A stretch of 64,000 bases of DNA from Pseudomonadota bacterium (GCA_023391095.1 JAEWBN010000002.1:1-64000); one strand, 5' to 3'. Counted from the stretch's first letter, positions 7,568 through 16,817 are shown. Program-made: numbers and translations. The notes: generated by a model not told the origin, from the sequence alone.

Positions 7568-9694
7568 ATGTCTCTTGAACTCAGCCGACGCATCTCCGCC
7601 CGCTTTGCCCGCACCACCCCCGTAGTGCTGCAAACCGAAGCCGCCGAATGTGGATTGGCCTGCATGGCGATGATCGCCGCCCGCTACGGTCACCGGCTCG
7701 ATATGCCCGCCATGCGCCGGCGCTTTTCCGCGTCCATGAAGGGCGTCACCATGCGCGATCTCATCGGCATCGGCGCCGATCTGAAACTCGCCACCCGCGC
7801 GCTGCGGCTCGAACTCGACGACCTCTCCAAGCTGCGGCTCCCTTGCGTGCTCCATTGGGAACACAATCACTTCGTCGTCCTCACATCGGTCGGCTCGCGC
7901 TCGATCACCATTCACGATCCCGGCTTCGGGCGTCGACAGGTGCCGCTCGCCGAAGTCTCGGCGAAATTCACCGGCATCGCGCTCGAAGCCTGGCCCACCG
8001 ACCAGTTCGAAAAGAGAAACGAAAAAGTAGCGATCAGGATCGGCGATCTGGTGCGCCGCACCGCCGGCATCGGACGTGCGGCGATCCAAATCCTTGCCAT
8101 TTCCCTCCTGCTCGAACTGGCCGTTATCGCCGCGCCCATCGGCTTCCAGCTCATCCTCGATGAAGTGGTGGTCGCCGCCGACCAGGACCTTTTGACCATC
8201 ATCGCCTTGGCGCTAGCCCTCCTATTGGCGCTGCAGGTGGTCGCAGGCTTTGCCCGGACATGGATGACCATGACCATCGGCTCGGGCCTCGCCCTGCAAT
8301 GGAAAGTGGGCCTGTTCGATCATTTGATGCGCCTGCCGCTGCGCTATTTCGAGCGCCGGCATGTGGGCGATGTCGTCTCGCGCTTCGGCTCGCTCGATGC
8401 GGTGCAGCGCACCCTCACCAACGAGGCGGTGCGCGCCTTGCTCGATGGCGTCATGTCGATCGCGCTCATCGTCATGATGTGGCTCTATGGCGGCTGGCTG
8501 ATCTGGGTGGCCCTTGCCAGCGTCACCCTCTACGCCCTCATGCGGATGCTGACCTACAGCCCCTATCGCGCGCTGTCCGAGGAAGCCATCAGCCAGACGG
8601 CGCAGGAAAACTCCCATTTCATGGAATCGGTGCGCGGCATCGGCAGCCTCAAGGTCCTGAACCTCGAAACGCGCCGCCGGGAAGGCTGGATCAACCATCT
8701 GGTCGAGCGCGTGAACGCCGAATTGCGGGTGCAGAAATTCGATGCCTGGTTCCAGGCGGCAAGCGCCGCCCTGTTCGGCATCGACCGCCTGCTGATCATC
8801 TATTTCGGCATAAGCGCCGTGATCTATGGCGATCTGTCGGTCGGCATGTTTGTCGCCTTCCTGGCCTATAAGGATCAGTTCGCCAGCCGCATCAACGGCT
8901 TCATCGACGTCCTGCTCGAATTCCGGATGCTCTCGCTGCACGGCGAGCGCATCGCCGATATCGCATTGTCCGAGCCCGAAGAAGCCGACGAACGCGCCAT
9001 CGCACGGCCGGCCACCTCCGGGCTGGCCTACAAGCCCGCATCACTCGACATCCGCGAATTGGGTTTTCGCTACGCCGATAACGAGCCTCTGGTGTTCGAC
9101 AATCTCTCTTTCCGGATCGAAGCGGGTGAATGCGTGGGCATCGCCGGCCCTTCGGGCACGGGGAAATCGACGCTGCTCAAGCTCATTGCCGGGCTTGCGA
9201 CGCCCACTTCGGGGGAGATCCTGATCGATGGCAAATCGATGGACGGCATGGGACTGGTCAATTACCGGCACAGGATGGGCTGCGTCCTGCAGGACGATCG
9301 GCTGTTTGCCGGTTCGATTTTCGAGAACATCGCTGGCTTCGACCCCGCCATGGATGCAGACTGGATCATGGAATGCGCGCATATGGCCGCAATTCATGAG
9401 GAGATCATGGCGATGCCCATGGGATATGAAACGCTGGTCGGCGATATGGGCAGCACGCTCTCGGGCGGCCAGCGCCAGCGCGTCGTCCTTGCCCGCGCCA
9501 TCGCCCGCCGACCGGGCGTGCTGCTGCTCGATGAAGCCACGAGCCATCTCGATCCCGACAATGAACGGTGCATCAACGAGGCGGTCAAAGCCCTGCCCAT
9601 GACGCGGCTGGTGATCGCGCATCGGCAATCGACGTTGGAGGCGACCGATCGCGTGCTGTTTCTTACGCCCAATACTCGAGACCAAGCGGCATGA
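7568..9694 (+). CDS. Peptidase-containing ABC exporter (CvaB/PCAT type)
   Basis: 708 residues. An N-terminal C39 cysteine peptidase has all catalytic positions: Gln22 and Cys28 in QTEAAECGLACM, His101 in HNHFVVL and Asp117 in DPGFG. A six-span membrane domain follows (about 160-450), then an ATPase with GPSGTGKST (about 527), LSGGQRQR (about 631), LLLLDEA (about 653) and the switch His in IAHRQ. It should remove the double-glycine leaders of the three upstream peptides while exporting them. The last codons overlap the next gene in ATGA. Confidence 0.93.
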   Translation: MSLELSRRISARFARTTPVVLQTEAAECGLACMAMIAARYGHRLDMPAMRRRFSASMKGVTMRDLIGIGADLKLATRALRLELDDLSKLRLPCVLHWEHNHFVVLTSVGSRSITIHDPGFGRRQVPLAEVSAKFTGIALEAWPTDQFEKRNEKVAIRIGDLVRRTAGIGRAAIQILAISLLLELAVIAAPIGFQLILDEVVVAADQDLLTIIALALALLLALQVVAGFARTWMTMTIGSGLALQWKVGLFDHLMRLPLRYFERRHVGDVVSRFGSLDAVQRTLTNEAVRALLDGVMSIALIVMMWLYGGWLIWVALASVTLYALMRMLTYSPYRALSEEAISQTAQENSHFMESVRGIGSLKVLNLETRRREGWINHLVERVNAELRVQKFDAWFQAASAALFGIDRLLIIYFGISAVIYGDLSVGMFVAFLAYKDQFASRINGFIDVLLEFRMLSLHGERIADIALSEPEEADERAIARPATSGLAYKPASLDIRELGFRYADNEPLVFDNLSFRIEAGECVGIAGPSGTGKSTLLKLIAGLATPTSGEILIDGKSMDGMGLVNYRHRMGCVLQDDRLFAGSIFENIAGFDPAMDADWIMECAHMAAIHEEIMAMPMGYETLVGDMGSTLSGGQRQRVVLARAIARRPGVLLLDEATSHLDPDNERCINEAVKALPMTRLVIAHRQSTLEATDRVLFLTPNTRDQAA

Positions 9695-10278
9695 CCGTCG
9701 GAGCCAGGGACCATCACGATTGGATTGAAATCGTTCAGAAGCCGGAAATCGCGTCAGGAACCATTGGCTCGACCGCGATGCTGCTGGGGGCCGGGCTTTT
9801 GGCAACGTGCGTTTTTCTAGCCATCATCGCGATATTGCTTTTCGGCCAGTTTCAAGCCGGCACGCTTGCCGCCGTCGAGTTCTGGATTGGTATCGCGATC
9901 ATGGTCCCTGGATGTCTTGGCTTTACGTTTTTCGGCCTTTGGGAGCTTTCCAAGGGTCTGCCCCGGCGGATCGGTATCAAGCCCACTCATATCGAGGTGA
10001 AATATGCGATGCCGATTCCCCGGGCCTTCGCCATCCCAAGAACCGACGCCGGACCCAAAGCCGCGGTCTATTATCGAATGCACCGCAACTATGCTCAAAG
10101 GCCGGTTGGGTACATCACGATAAAAAGCCGCAAGCCCTATGTCCGGTGTGGCGGGCGACTGATCGGCCCCATGGACGATTGGGACGCCAAGGCGTTGAGC
10201 GAGGCGATGAACGTGGCTTTGAGCGCAGAGCGCCGGCACGGCACGCCCCAACGGGAAGAACAAGGGGGATGGGCATGA
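9691..10278 (+). CDS. Two-span membrane protein coupled to the exporter; immunity candidate
   Basis: 195 residues from the ATG that overlaps the exporter stop (ATGA), which implies translational coupling. Two hydrophobic spans (TAMLLGAGLLATCVFLAIIA, about residues 28-47; FWIGIAIMVPGCLGFTFFGL, about 70-89) precede a soluble C-terminal domain of about 100 residues rich in basic residues and beta-like segments, perhaps PH-like. No family is recognised. The position directly behind the exporter is where immunity proteins often lie, hence the suggestion; there is no sequence proof. Confidence 0.65.
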   Translation: MTVGARDHHDWIEIVQKPEIASGTIGSTAMLLGAGLLATCVFLAIIAILLFGQFQAGTLAAVEFWIGIAIMVPGCLGFTFFGLWELSKGLPRRIGIKPTHIEVKYAMPIPRAFAIPRTDAGPKAAVYYRMHRNYAQRPVGYITIKSRKPYVRCGGRLIGPMDDWDAKALSEAMNVALSAERRHGTPQREEQGGWA

Positions 10279-10913
10279 AACGATTGGTGGTGATTGCGCT
10301 CACGGCGGTGACGCTGCTGCTGGCGGGATTGCCCGGCCGCGCGGACGTAACGGGTGAGGCCGTCAAGGGCGCAGTGGAACTTTATGATGGCACGGTGGAG
10401 GTCGAAATCTTTCTCCCGGACAGGGATGGTCGCGTGCATTTCGATTGGGGAGACGCGACGGCCAGCTTCACGCTGCAAGACGACGGACAGATGGCGGTCG
10501 CGGTCACTGGGAACATCGAAGACGAAAACGATGTGGGTTTTCACCTGCTTTTGGAACCTTCGGGCGATAGCGGCTGGCAGGGGGTGACCGACGAATGGAC
10601 CTTCGCGATCTCACCGGCAGGGAAAATTTCCGGACAAGGGCAAAGCATCGGCCAGCGGGTCAGCATTGCCGGGACCCATACGTCCGATGACATCGCTCTC
10701 GATTTGATTGTGACCATCACCGACGACACGCTCGAAGCGGGATTGTCGCCGGGGACGCGGTTTGTTTTTGAATACACTTTGCACCGGCAAGGCGCGTCGG
10801 ACCAGGGAACGGCCGAGTGCGCCCGCATCGGGTGGAGGATGCAGGTAACGCCCAATTTGTGGGGCGGCGCGATGGACATGATGTCGGTGCCCTACTGCAT
10901 CGAGGAGGAATAA
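10275..10913 (+). CDS. Secreted protein of unknown function, last gene of the peptide cassette
   Basis: 212 residues from ATG 10275, overlapping the previous stop; ATG 10269 in the same frame is an alternative. A signal peptide is clear (KRLVVIALTAVTLLLAGLPG then RADV). The rest is acidic, beta-rich and contains late cysteines (AECARI; VPYCIEEE). It overlaps the membrane protein gene and so belongs to the exporter operon. It could be an extracytoplasmic immunity or accessory factor, but no domain is recognised. Confidence 0.6.
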   Translation: MKRLVVIALTAVTLLLAGLPGRADVTGEAVKGAVELYDGTVEVEIFLPDRDGRVHFDWGDATASFTLQDDGQMAVAVTGNIEDENDVGFHLLLEPSGDSGWQGVTDEWTFAISPAGKISGQGQSIGQRVSIAGTHTSDDIALDLIVTITDDTLEAGLSPGTRFVFEYTLHRQGASDQGTAECARIGWRMQVTPNLWGGAMDMMSVPYCIEEE

Positions 10914-10982
10914 GAGTGCTCGGCTCGCGCAAAGCGAGGTGCGGGATTCCAGCGGCGGACAGGCATGTCGCTGCCGCAGAGT

Positions 10983-11558
10983 TTATTTGACGTTTTCGAC
11001 AGCGAATTCAAATTTCGCCACTTCGACGTCGCCGATCGTCACGATGATCGTGTGATAGCCAGTTGGATCCCCATCGCCGACGCACCACGCATTGCCAATC
11101 CAGCCATCATCGGGCACCAGCGAGAGATAATTGGTGGCCGAGCGGCCGTCATCGGAATAGACGGTGGATGAATGGCCCTCCCAGACGCCGGCCGGCTCGG
11201 GCAGGGTTAGGGTTTCAACGAATTCGACTTCGCCGGCGTCCAGGCGTGCGCTCCATACCCAGCACCCCTCGCGCGGCAGGTGAGGAACAACATTGCCCTC
11301 GCGCACATCGGGCGTTCCGTCCGGCCTCAGCACATAGACCACAAAACTCCGCTCGATCACACGGGGTGGTATAGATGTGGCGGATTCCTCGGCCTGTGCG
11401 TCTGGGCTCGGCGTGCTCATCCGCTGCTGATGCTGCAACAGATTCGCGGCGCGCTGGGTATCGAGATGGATCGATAACCAGTCGATCTGCGAAAAAGCTG
11501 GTCCTGCGGACAGACCGACGCTGGCGGCGATCATGAGGGCTGCGAAAATCGTCGCCAA
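10983..11558 (-). CDS. Secreted protein of unknown function
   Basis: About 191 residues if it starts at TTG 11558, four bases after the upstream stop, or 183 from ATG 11534. The N-terminus is a signal peptide (ATIFAALMIAASVGLSAGPA, FSQ cleavage). Two Trp/Cys-containing segments (REGCWVWSARL; IGNAWCVGDGD) suggest a disulfide-stabilised beta fold. It is the last of four minus-strand genes (13782 to 10983) that encode exported proteins and appear to form one operon. Function unknown. Confidence 0.55.
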   Translation of the reverse strand: MATIFAALMIAASVGLSAGPAFSQIDWLSIHLDTQRAANLLQHQQRMSTPSPDAQAEESATSIPPRVIERSFVVYVLRPDGTPDVREGNVVPHLPREGCWVWSARLDAGEVEFVETLTLPEPAGVWEGHSSTVYSDDGRSATNYLSLVPDDGWIGNAWCVGDGDPTGYHTIIVTIGDVEVAKFEFAVENVK

Positions 11559-11562
11559 GCCT

Positions 11563-12462
11563 TCAGCGCGCCGGCGGGGTGGGCGCTGCGAAGCGGTCGA
11601 GCAACATTGCGCCCCCATCCCGCCGCGGGGCGAAGATCAGGCGACTGTCGGATGACCAGAAGGGCGGGCCGCGCAATTGCCAGCCGGGGGCTCCGTCGAT
11701 CCGGGCCAATTGGCGTCCATCCGTCGCGTCCCAGATTCGCAGCCGGTCGCCGTCGCCCTCGCCATAGGACCGCCGCCAGGCGAGGAGGCGGGAGGCGTCG
11801 GGCGAAATGACGATGCTCTGCGCCACGAGGAACTGGGAGTCGAGTTCGGCGATCAAGCGGCCATCGGCATCGAGCAGCATGATCCCCTCATTGCGGCGAT
11901 TGGTGACGATGCGTTGACCGTCAGCGGCGAAGCGCGCCTCGCGGCCATAGGCAACGGGGTCCGGGACAGGCGTGCCGGGGAAAGTGCGCAGAGAGGGATC
12001 GGCGTCGGCAACTTCGGTGAACACGCTAAAATCGGTTCGGTCCGCCATGACGCCATTGCCGCCCGCTTCCGTGCACTGCGCCTCGACGATGCCGCAGAGC
12101 AGCAATAACTCGGGGCCCTCGTGGGAAGGCAGGAGTTGCATAATGGTGTTGCCCAGCGGCACCGGATAGCGCCCCTGCTCGGTTCCGCTCACCGGATCGA
12201 AGACGAGGAGCGCGTTGCGCCAGCCATCGGCGGTGAGCGCGTCGACGGCGAGAATGGCCTGCCCCGCTTCGGTAAAGGGGACGTCGGGATTGCCGCGTCC
12301 CGGCACGACCCCGTCGAAGCGCGCCGTTCCCAGGCAACCGGAGCGACCCAGCATCACGTCGAGCCAGCCGCAGGTGCGCAAGCCGTGTTCCGTGGCCCAG
12401 AATCCGCCCGCGGCTAACGCTACCGCCAAGGCGACGAAAAGCAGGACTTTGCCGCGGGTCAT
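11563..12462 (-). CDS. Membrane-anchored beta-propeller-like protein
   Basis: 299 residues with an N-terminal anchor (VLLFVALAVALAAGGFWATE) and a body whose repeats resemble WD40/PD40 blades, for example DADGRLIAELDSQFLVAQSI, RLRIWDATDGRQLARIDG and SSDSRLIFAPRRDG. Cysteines in pairs suggest an extracytoplasmic location. The start codon overlaps the stop of the upstream gene by four bases. That gene (12459-13430) has a similar layout, so the pair may be distant paralogues. Function unknown. Confidence 0.65.
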   Translation of the reverse strand: MTRGKVLLFVALAVALAAGGFWATEHGLRTCGWLDVMLGRSGCLGTARFDGVVPGRGNPDVPFTEAGQAILAVDALTADGWRNALLVFDPVSGTEQGRYPVPLGNTIMQLLPSHEGPELLLLCGIVEAQCTEAGGNGVMADRTDFSVFTEVADADPSLRTFPGTPVPDPVAYGREARFAADGQRIVTNRRNEGIMLLDADGRLIAELDSQFLVAQSIVISPDASRLLAWRRSYGEGDGDRLRIWDATDGRQLARIDGAPGWQLRGPPFWSSDSRLIFAPRRDGGAMLLDRFAAPTPPAR

Positions 12463-13430
12463 GGCCCTTCTCCGGCATTATAGAAATACAGGCTTGTGCC
12501 GGCATTTTCAGCCACTGCCCCGGCCTCGGCGACGATGACGGCATCGCGGCGCGGATGCCAGAGGAGCGCCGGCGCCAGATCCTGGGCAATATCGTGACGC
12601 GCGAGCAGCGCTCCGCTCGTTATATCGAAAATGCGGATTGCGGCGCGGACCCGACCGGGGCCGGAAAAACGACGAGCAAGGACCGCGATCCGCATCCCAT
12701 CGGGGGAGATGGCGGTGCGGTGGCGGAGGAAGGGGATGAAGTCGGGTGGCAGGTCGAGTTTTTGGGCTAGCCCGCCATGGGCCTCGCCGTCCGCGGCCGC
12801 CAAAACGCCGCTGGGGCTTTCCAGCATTTGCTGTCGGGTGAGAATGACCTCCCCGGTCTCGACCAGATGGGCGACATGGGCGAAGAGAACCTGCCCCGAG
12901 GCAGAATATCCCAATTCAAAGGCGCGGCCCTCGCTGTCGGGTGGAGCGACATCGTAGGCGATCCCGGTGGCCCATGAGAGCTTGCCGGCCTTGTCGAACT
13001 GGGCGGCTTCGGTTTCGCGCGGGCGGTCGCCACCCGGCAGGTCACAGACATAGACCGCGTTGCAACTGATCGCGAAGCCTTCGCCGATGGGGGAGAGCCG
13101 CAATTGATCCGGCATGCCTTCATAGCCCACGTCCAGCCGGTCGATTTCCTCCCCGGTCTCGGGATCGAGGCGAACCACCACCACGGCGGCGTTCAGCCGA
13201 TTCCGTGGGCCATCCCGGTAGTGGACGCCGGCGACCCGGAGGCGGCCACCGCCGTCGAGCACCATGGTGTCGCCGGTCACGACGATATCGCGTAAGTGGA
13301 GGGCAGCCTCGCAGCCGTCATTGCCGATACTGCCGCAGGGGCTCGCTATCACCCAGAACGCACCCGCGATAAGGCCTGCCACCAGCACAACCGTAATCAA
13401 GATCTTTTGGGTCGTGGCCCTAAAGATCAT
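12459..13430 (-). CDS. Membrane-anchored beta-propeller-like protein
   Basis: 323 residues. One N-terminal span (ILITVVLVAGLIAGAFWVIA) precedes a cysteine-containing extracytoplasmic domain (CGSIGNDGCEAALHL; CNAVYVCDL). Propeller-like phrases include VRLDPETGEEIDRLDVGY and AISPDGMRIAVLARRF, then IRIFDITSGALLARHDI. It overlaps both neighbours and so is the second gene of the 13782-10983 operon. No specific family or ligand can be assigned. Confidence 0.65.
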   Translation of the reverse strand: MIFRATTQKILITVVLVAGLIAGAFWVIASPCGSIGNDGCEAALHLRDIVVTGDTMVLDGGGRLRVAGVHYRDGPRNRLNAAVVVVRLDPETGEEIDRLDVGYEGMPDQLRLSPIGEGFAISCNAVYVCDLPGGDRPRETEAAQFDKAGKLSWATGIAYDVAPPDSEGRAFELGYSASGQVLFAHVAHLVETGEVILTRQQMLESPSGVLAAADGEAHGGLAQKLDLPPDFIPFLRHRTAISPDGMRIAVLARRFSGPGRVRAAIRIFDITSGALLARHDIAQDLAPALLWHPRRDAVIVAEAGAVAENAGTSLYFYNAGEGP

Positions 13431-13782
13431 GGCAATCGCCCCAGACGCGCCGCACCACCAGCGTCCTGCCCTCGAAATGGCCTTCTGCCATCACGCATCC
13501 ACCCGTTTCGAACGACCGTTCGATGCGATCCCGGTCCGGCTTGTCGGCGCGCAAGGGCGGCGGCTGGGGTTGGTTGCGGCGCGAGAGGGGCAGCTCGAAC
13601 CGGCCGTCCCGGTGGATTTGAAAAACGCCATAGCGCGGACACGGCTCCTGATAGCACAATATGCCGGTGGCCCCGAGGCCCCAGAGGCTTTCGCCGGGCT
13701 GGGGCAGTGGCAGCAGTTCAGCCTGGGCGGTGCCCGCCAAGCCGAAAAGCAGGGTCAGGGGGAAGACGATCTTGCCAAGCAT
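13420..13782 (-). CDS. Small secreted protein, first gene of a four-gene operon
   Basis: 120 residues with a clean signal peptide (IVFPLTLLFGLAGTAQA then ELLP). The mature part has four or five cysteines (ILCYQEPCPRYGV; GGCVMAEGHF; VWGDCHDL) and a proline/arginine segment. Its end overlaps the next gene by 11 bases. The operon reads outward from the same intergenic region as the plus-strand gene at 13930. Function unknown. Confidence 0.6.
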   Translation of the reverse strand: MLGKIVFPLTLLFGLAGTAQAELLPLPQPGESLWGLGATGILCYQEPCPRYGVFQIHRDGRFELPLSRRNQPQPPPLRADKPDRDRIERSFETGGCVMAEGHFEGRTLVVRRVWGDCHDL

Positions 13783-13929
13783 GGGAACCTCTCATCGTAG
13801 GGATTCGATCATGAGACGGTCCCGCCTGGAAATTTCTTGGTGATGACGGCAAAATTTGAGGCCAGGCGGAAAAGCTGATGGCACCACCAAACTTTGCTCC
13901 GGCTGGGGCGTCTGACAAGGAGAAGACCC

Positions 13930-14910
13930 ATGGAGCCGCCGATGCCATCCAATATTTCGCTCGCCCTAATCGCAGCCATCACCGCATCCTTGCTGCTTTC
14001 CTCGTCCGCGGGCCTCGCGGCGGAACCGAGTTTTGCCGCAGAGGCCAATCGCCTGTGCCGCGCGTCGATCGACGCCCGCGACCCATCCCTGTTCAGGGCG
14101 GCGCAGGAAGAGACGGTGGAGATCCTGGCCCGGCAGATGCGCGACCGCCAGCCGCCCGATCCCGAAACGGCGCAAAGGCTGGCCGCACTCCTGGAAGCCG
14201 TCAACCGCGACATCGACGAATTGGTCGATGGCCTTGCAGCACTGGCGCCTACCAGCAACGAAGAGGCGGAGGCGCTCAGGCTTTATCTCGATTATGCCGA
14301 GGCGGAAATGGCGGTACGCCGTGTTCGCATCGGCTTTCTCGGCGGTCTGGAGCATTGGCAATGGCCGAATATCCACGATCTGGGCATCGATTTTCCCGAC
14401 AATGATGGCTATCTGGAAGCGCTGGACCGGCTGGGTTTCCAGAATCGGGACTGCCAGCATGCGCTGTCCTCTTTCGGCAATCCGCCCGAGAGAGCCGAAT
14501 TCATCGCTGCGGTTGCGCCCGTCTGCGCCGCCATCGTCGACCGGCGGCTGGGCAATGGTTTCGAAGAATGGCGCGCATTGGGCGTGGAGGCCGTGCTCGA
14601 CGCGTTTCAGGATGAGGCCTTCGATCCCGCCGCCGTGCCGGCGCTGCGCGCCATAGCTCGGGACTGGGTGGCGGCTGAAAGCGAGCTTGCACAGATTGAT
14701 GCCGCGCTGGCCCCCGACACGCAGATCTGGCTGCAGGCGCTGGCCGACATGCGCGAGCGCGCGGACCTCCTCGAGCGACGCGCCGATATTATTGCCGGAA
14801 ACGATGCGAGCCCGCCTGCCGAGGCCTTCCGCGTGCACGCCAACCTGCCCGAATTCGAGACGCTGGGTCTGGGAGAAACGAGTTGCATGGCTCTGCTCCG
14901 CCATTTCTAG
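13930..14910 (+). CDS. Secreted, alpha-helical protein of unknown function
   Basis: 326 residues from ATG 13930, which has AAGGAGAAG seven bases upstream. ATG 13942 is possible and would give a cleaner signal peptide (NISLALIAAITASLLLSSSA). The mature protein is helical and acidic with scattered cysteines (RLCRASIDARDP; CQHALSSFGNPPERAEF; PVCAAIVDRRLG). It is followed by a T-rich run (14914-14923) without a hairpin. No domain is recognised. Confidence 0.6.
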   Translation: MEPPMPSNISLALIAAITASLLLSSSAGLAAEPSFAAEANRLCRASIDARDPSLFRAAQEETVEILARQMRDRQPPDPETAQRLAALLEAVNRDIDELVDGLAALAPTSNEEAEALRLYLDYAEAEMAVRRVRIGFLGGLEHWQWPNIHDLGIDFPDNDGYLEALDRLGFQNRDCQHALSSFGNPPERAEFIAAVAPVCAAIVDRRLGNGFEEWRALGVEAVLDAFQDEAFDPAAVPALRAIARDWVAAESELAQIDAALAPDTQIWLQALADMRERADLLERRADIIAGNDASPPAEAFRVHANLPEFETLGLGETSCMALLRHF

Positions 14911-14990
14911 ATCAGATTTTTTTTGTTCCCCCCAAGCGTTCGCCCTTGTGGCGCGTCCTATCGATATAGACCCCAAATGAGGAGAGTTTC

Positions 14991-16061
14991 ATGCGCCTGG
15001 TTGCAACCCTGACCCTGATGGCCCTTTCGCCCCTTGCCGCCCAGGCGCAAAGTCCCATCGAGGCTGGCCTGGGTCATGTTCCCGACGCCGTTCTGAGTGA
15101 AAGCGGGCCCATCCATGCCTGGTTCAGCGCCATCGCGCCGCAGGCGGATGGTGGCGATGCGGGCGCTTTCCGGCACTATCTGGGGGCGGGCAGGGCTCTG
15201 GAGACGCTGCGCTCCGCACCAAGCGCGGTCTGGGAGGAAAAAGCGGGGCTGCCGCTGGGCGCGCTCGATTATCTCCTCACCTATGGCAATCCGCCGGCCG
15301 AAACCACCATATGGGGCCTGACCTCCGAGGTGGCGGCGGGTTCGGCGCTCGCAGCCTTGGCCTCGCGCGGCTTCGCACCGACAGAGATGGGCAGCCTGGG
15401 TAATGGCGAGCCCGGGCGGATCGACCCTACGCGGCGCGATCCGGCCGATCCCTGGCTGGGCAAGGTCGGCCAGGCCAGCTTCGTGCATGCATCGGGAGCC
15501 GCCCTTATCCAGACCGAAGCGCCTCGCCCCGCCGGATTGGGCGGGCAAATGTCGATGGCGGATAATCCGCTCGTGGCCACGGCCCTTACCGGGCTTGCCG
15601 CACTGGAGCCAGGCGGAATCGTGCAGGCCGTGGTCATCTCGCCCCTGGTGGGGCTGGCATCGCCGGACATGGCGGACCTGCTGGGCAAGCCGCTGGAGGA
15701 GGTCCGCGCCCAATGGGCTGAAGAGGCCAAGGCGGAGGGCGCGGGCATGGAGCCTTTCCTTGGCGGCGTCATCGCCGATATGGGCACCGAGACGCCCCGG
15801 CTGGCGCTGTCGCTGACCTTTGCCGATTGCGCCAGCGCCGCGGCCGCAGCCGAGACCATCGCGGCGCGCTGGTCTGAAACCATGCGCACGCCGCTGCTGG
15901 AAACCACGGCGGCGGCCGTGCCGGGCAGCGAAGGCCTCTGCGCCGGGTTGGTGACGGTGGACGTCGAGCCGGCGGATGGCAATCCGGCCTATCGTGAGCT
16001 TTTGCAGATGCTGATGATGAACAGGGGCGTGCCGCTGTTAGCTGTCGGTACGGAGGAATAG
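14991..16061 (+). CDS. Secreted protein of unknown function
   Basis: 356 residues with a signal peptide (LVATLTLMALSPLAAQAQ then SPIE) and a GAGG ribosome site. The body is Ala/Gly-rich with few charged clusters; two cysteines near the C-terminus (TFADCASAAAAAETIA; GSEGLCAGLVTVD) may form a disulfide. It is followed after three bases by the ankyrin gene and may be co-transcribed with the genes up to the anti-sigma factor. No domain is recognised. Confidence 0.6.
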   Translation: MRLVATLTLMALSPLAAQAQSPIEAGLGHVPDAVLSESGPIHAWFSAIAPQADGGDAGAFRHYLGAGRALETLRSAPSAVWEEKAGLPLGALDYLLTYGNPPAETTIWGLTSEVAAGSALAALASRGFAPTEMGSLGNGEPGRIDPTRRDPADPWLGKVGQASFVHASGAALIQTEAPRPAGLGGQMSMADNPLVATALTGLAALEPGGIVQAVVISPLVGLASPDMADLLGKPLEEVRAQWAEEAKAEGAGMEPFLGGVIADMGTETPRLALSLTFADCASAAAAAETIAARWSETMRTPLLETTAAAVPGSEGLCAGLVTVDVEPADGNPAYRELLQMLMMNRGVPLLAVGTEE

Positions 16062-16064
16062 CTC

Positions 16065-16817
16065 TTGGCCTGGCTCCGGCGCATCGGGCTGGCGATCGGG
16101 ATCGTGCTGGCCGCTGCCACGGCCATTGCGCTGCTGTCGCAGAATGGCCAGCACGCCGATCCGGCTGCCTATTTTTCCGATGCGGACCAGCGCAGCATGG
16201 CTGCGGCCATGCTGGATGGCAATGTCGAGCGCATGCGGGAATTGGCGCAACAAGGCGTCGATCTCAACGCTCCGGGCAAAGAGGACATGACGCTGGTGCA
16301 ATGGGAAATGCTGCGCAACGGGCGGAGCGGTTTCCGGGAATTGCTCGGTCTCGGCGCCGATCCCAACCAGCTCGGCCATGGCGGGGAAACCCCGCTGCAC
16401 ACCGCGGCCCGCTATCAGACGGTGTTTTATCTCGAACATCTCCTGGACAATGGCGGCGATGCCGATGCGCCCGATGCGATTGGCCGCTCGCCGCTATTTT
16501 CGGCGCTGCGGACGCAAAGGCAGCACAATATCGATCTGTTGCTGGATCGCGGCGCCGATCTCGACCATGCCGATCGCAACGGCATGACGCCGCTGCTGCT
16601 GGCGGCGGCGGTCAGGGATTTCGGCAATGTTCTGCTGCTTTTGCGGCATGGCGCCGATCCGCTGCAGCGCGACCGGCTGGGTGGCGATTTCCAGGACATG
16701 CTGTTCAAGCCTCTCGATCGCTCCTTGCTGCACGGGGCGGCAGAACGAGATATCGATGCCATCATCAATCTGCTGGAAGAAAAAAATATTCCCGTGAAAA
16801 TGGAGCCCGCCCGGTGA
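16065..16817 (+). CDS. Ankyrin-repeat protein with N-terminal signal anchor
   Basis: 250 residues with a TTG start three bases after the upstream stop. A hydrophobic N-terminus (IGLAIGIVLAAATAIALLSQ) directs it to the membrane or periplasm. Ankyrin repeats follow: a degenerate one near residue 50, then GGETPLHTAARYQTVFYLEH, GRSPLFSALRTQRQHNIDLL and GMTPLLLAAAVRDFGNVLLL. It presumably binds another exported protein; neighbours of unknown function are the obvious candidates. It overlaps the next gene by four bases (GTGA). Confidence 0.75.
   Translation: MAWLRRIGLAIGIVLAAATAIALLSQNGQHADPAAYFSDADQRSMAAAMLDGNVERMRELAQQGVDLNAPGKEDMTLVQWEMLRNGRSGFRELLGLGADPNQLGHGGETPLHTAARYQTVFYLEHLLDNGGDADAPDAIGRSPLFSALRTQRQHNIDLLLDRGADLDHADRNGMTPLLLAAAVRDFGNVLLLLRHGADPLQRDRLGGDFQDMLFKPLDRSLLHGAAERDIDAIINLLEEKNIPVKMEPAR

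Noticed and set aside
14914..14923. Terminator after the 13930-14910 gene
   Set aside because: There is a T run but no stem precedes it.
13966..14976. Long minus-strand frame opposite the secreted protein gene
   Set aside because: Composition is Arg/His/Gln-rich, typical of antisense reading in GC-rich DNA, and the plus-strand frame has a signal peptide and ribosome site.
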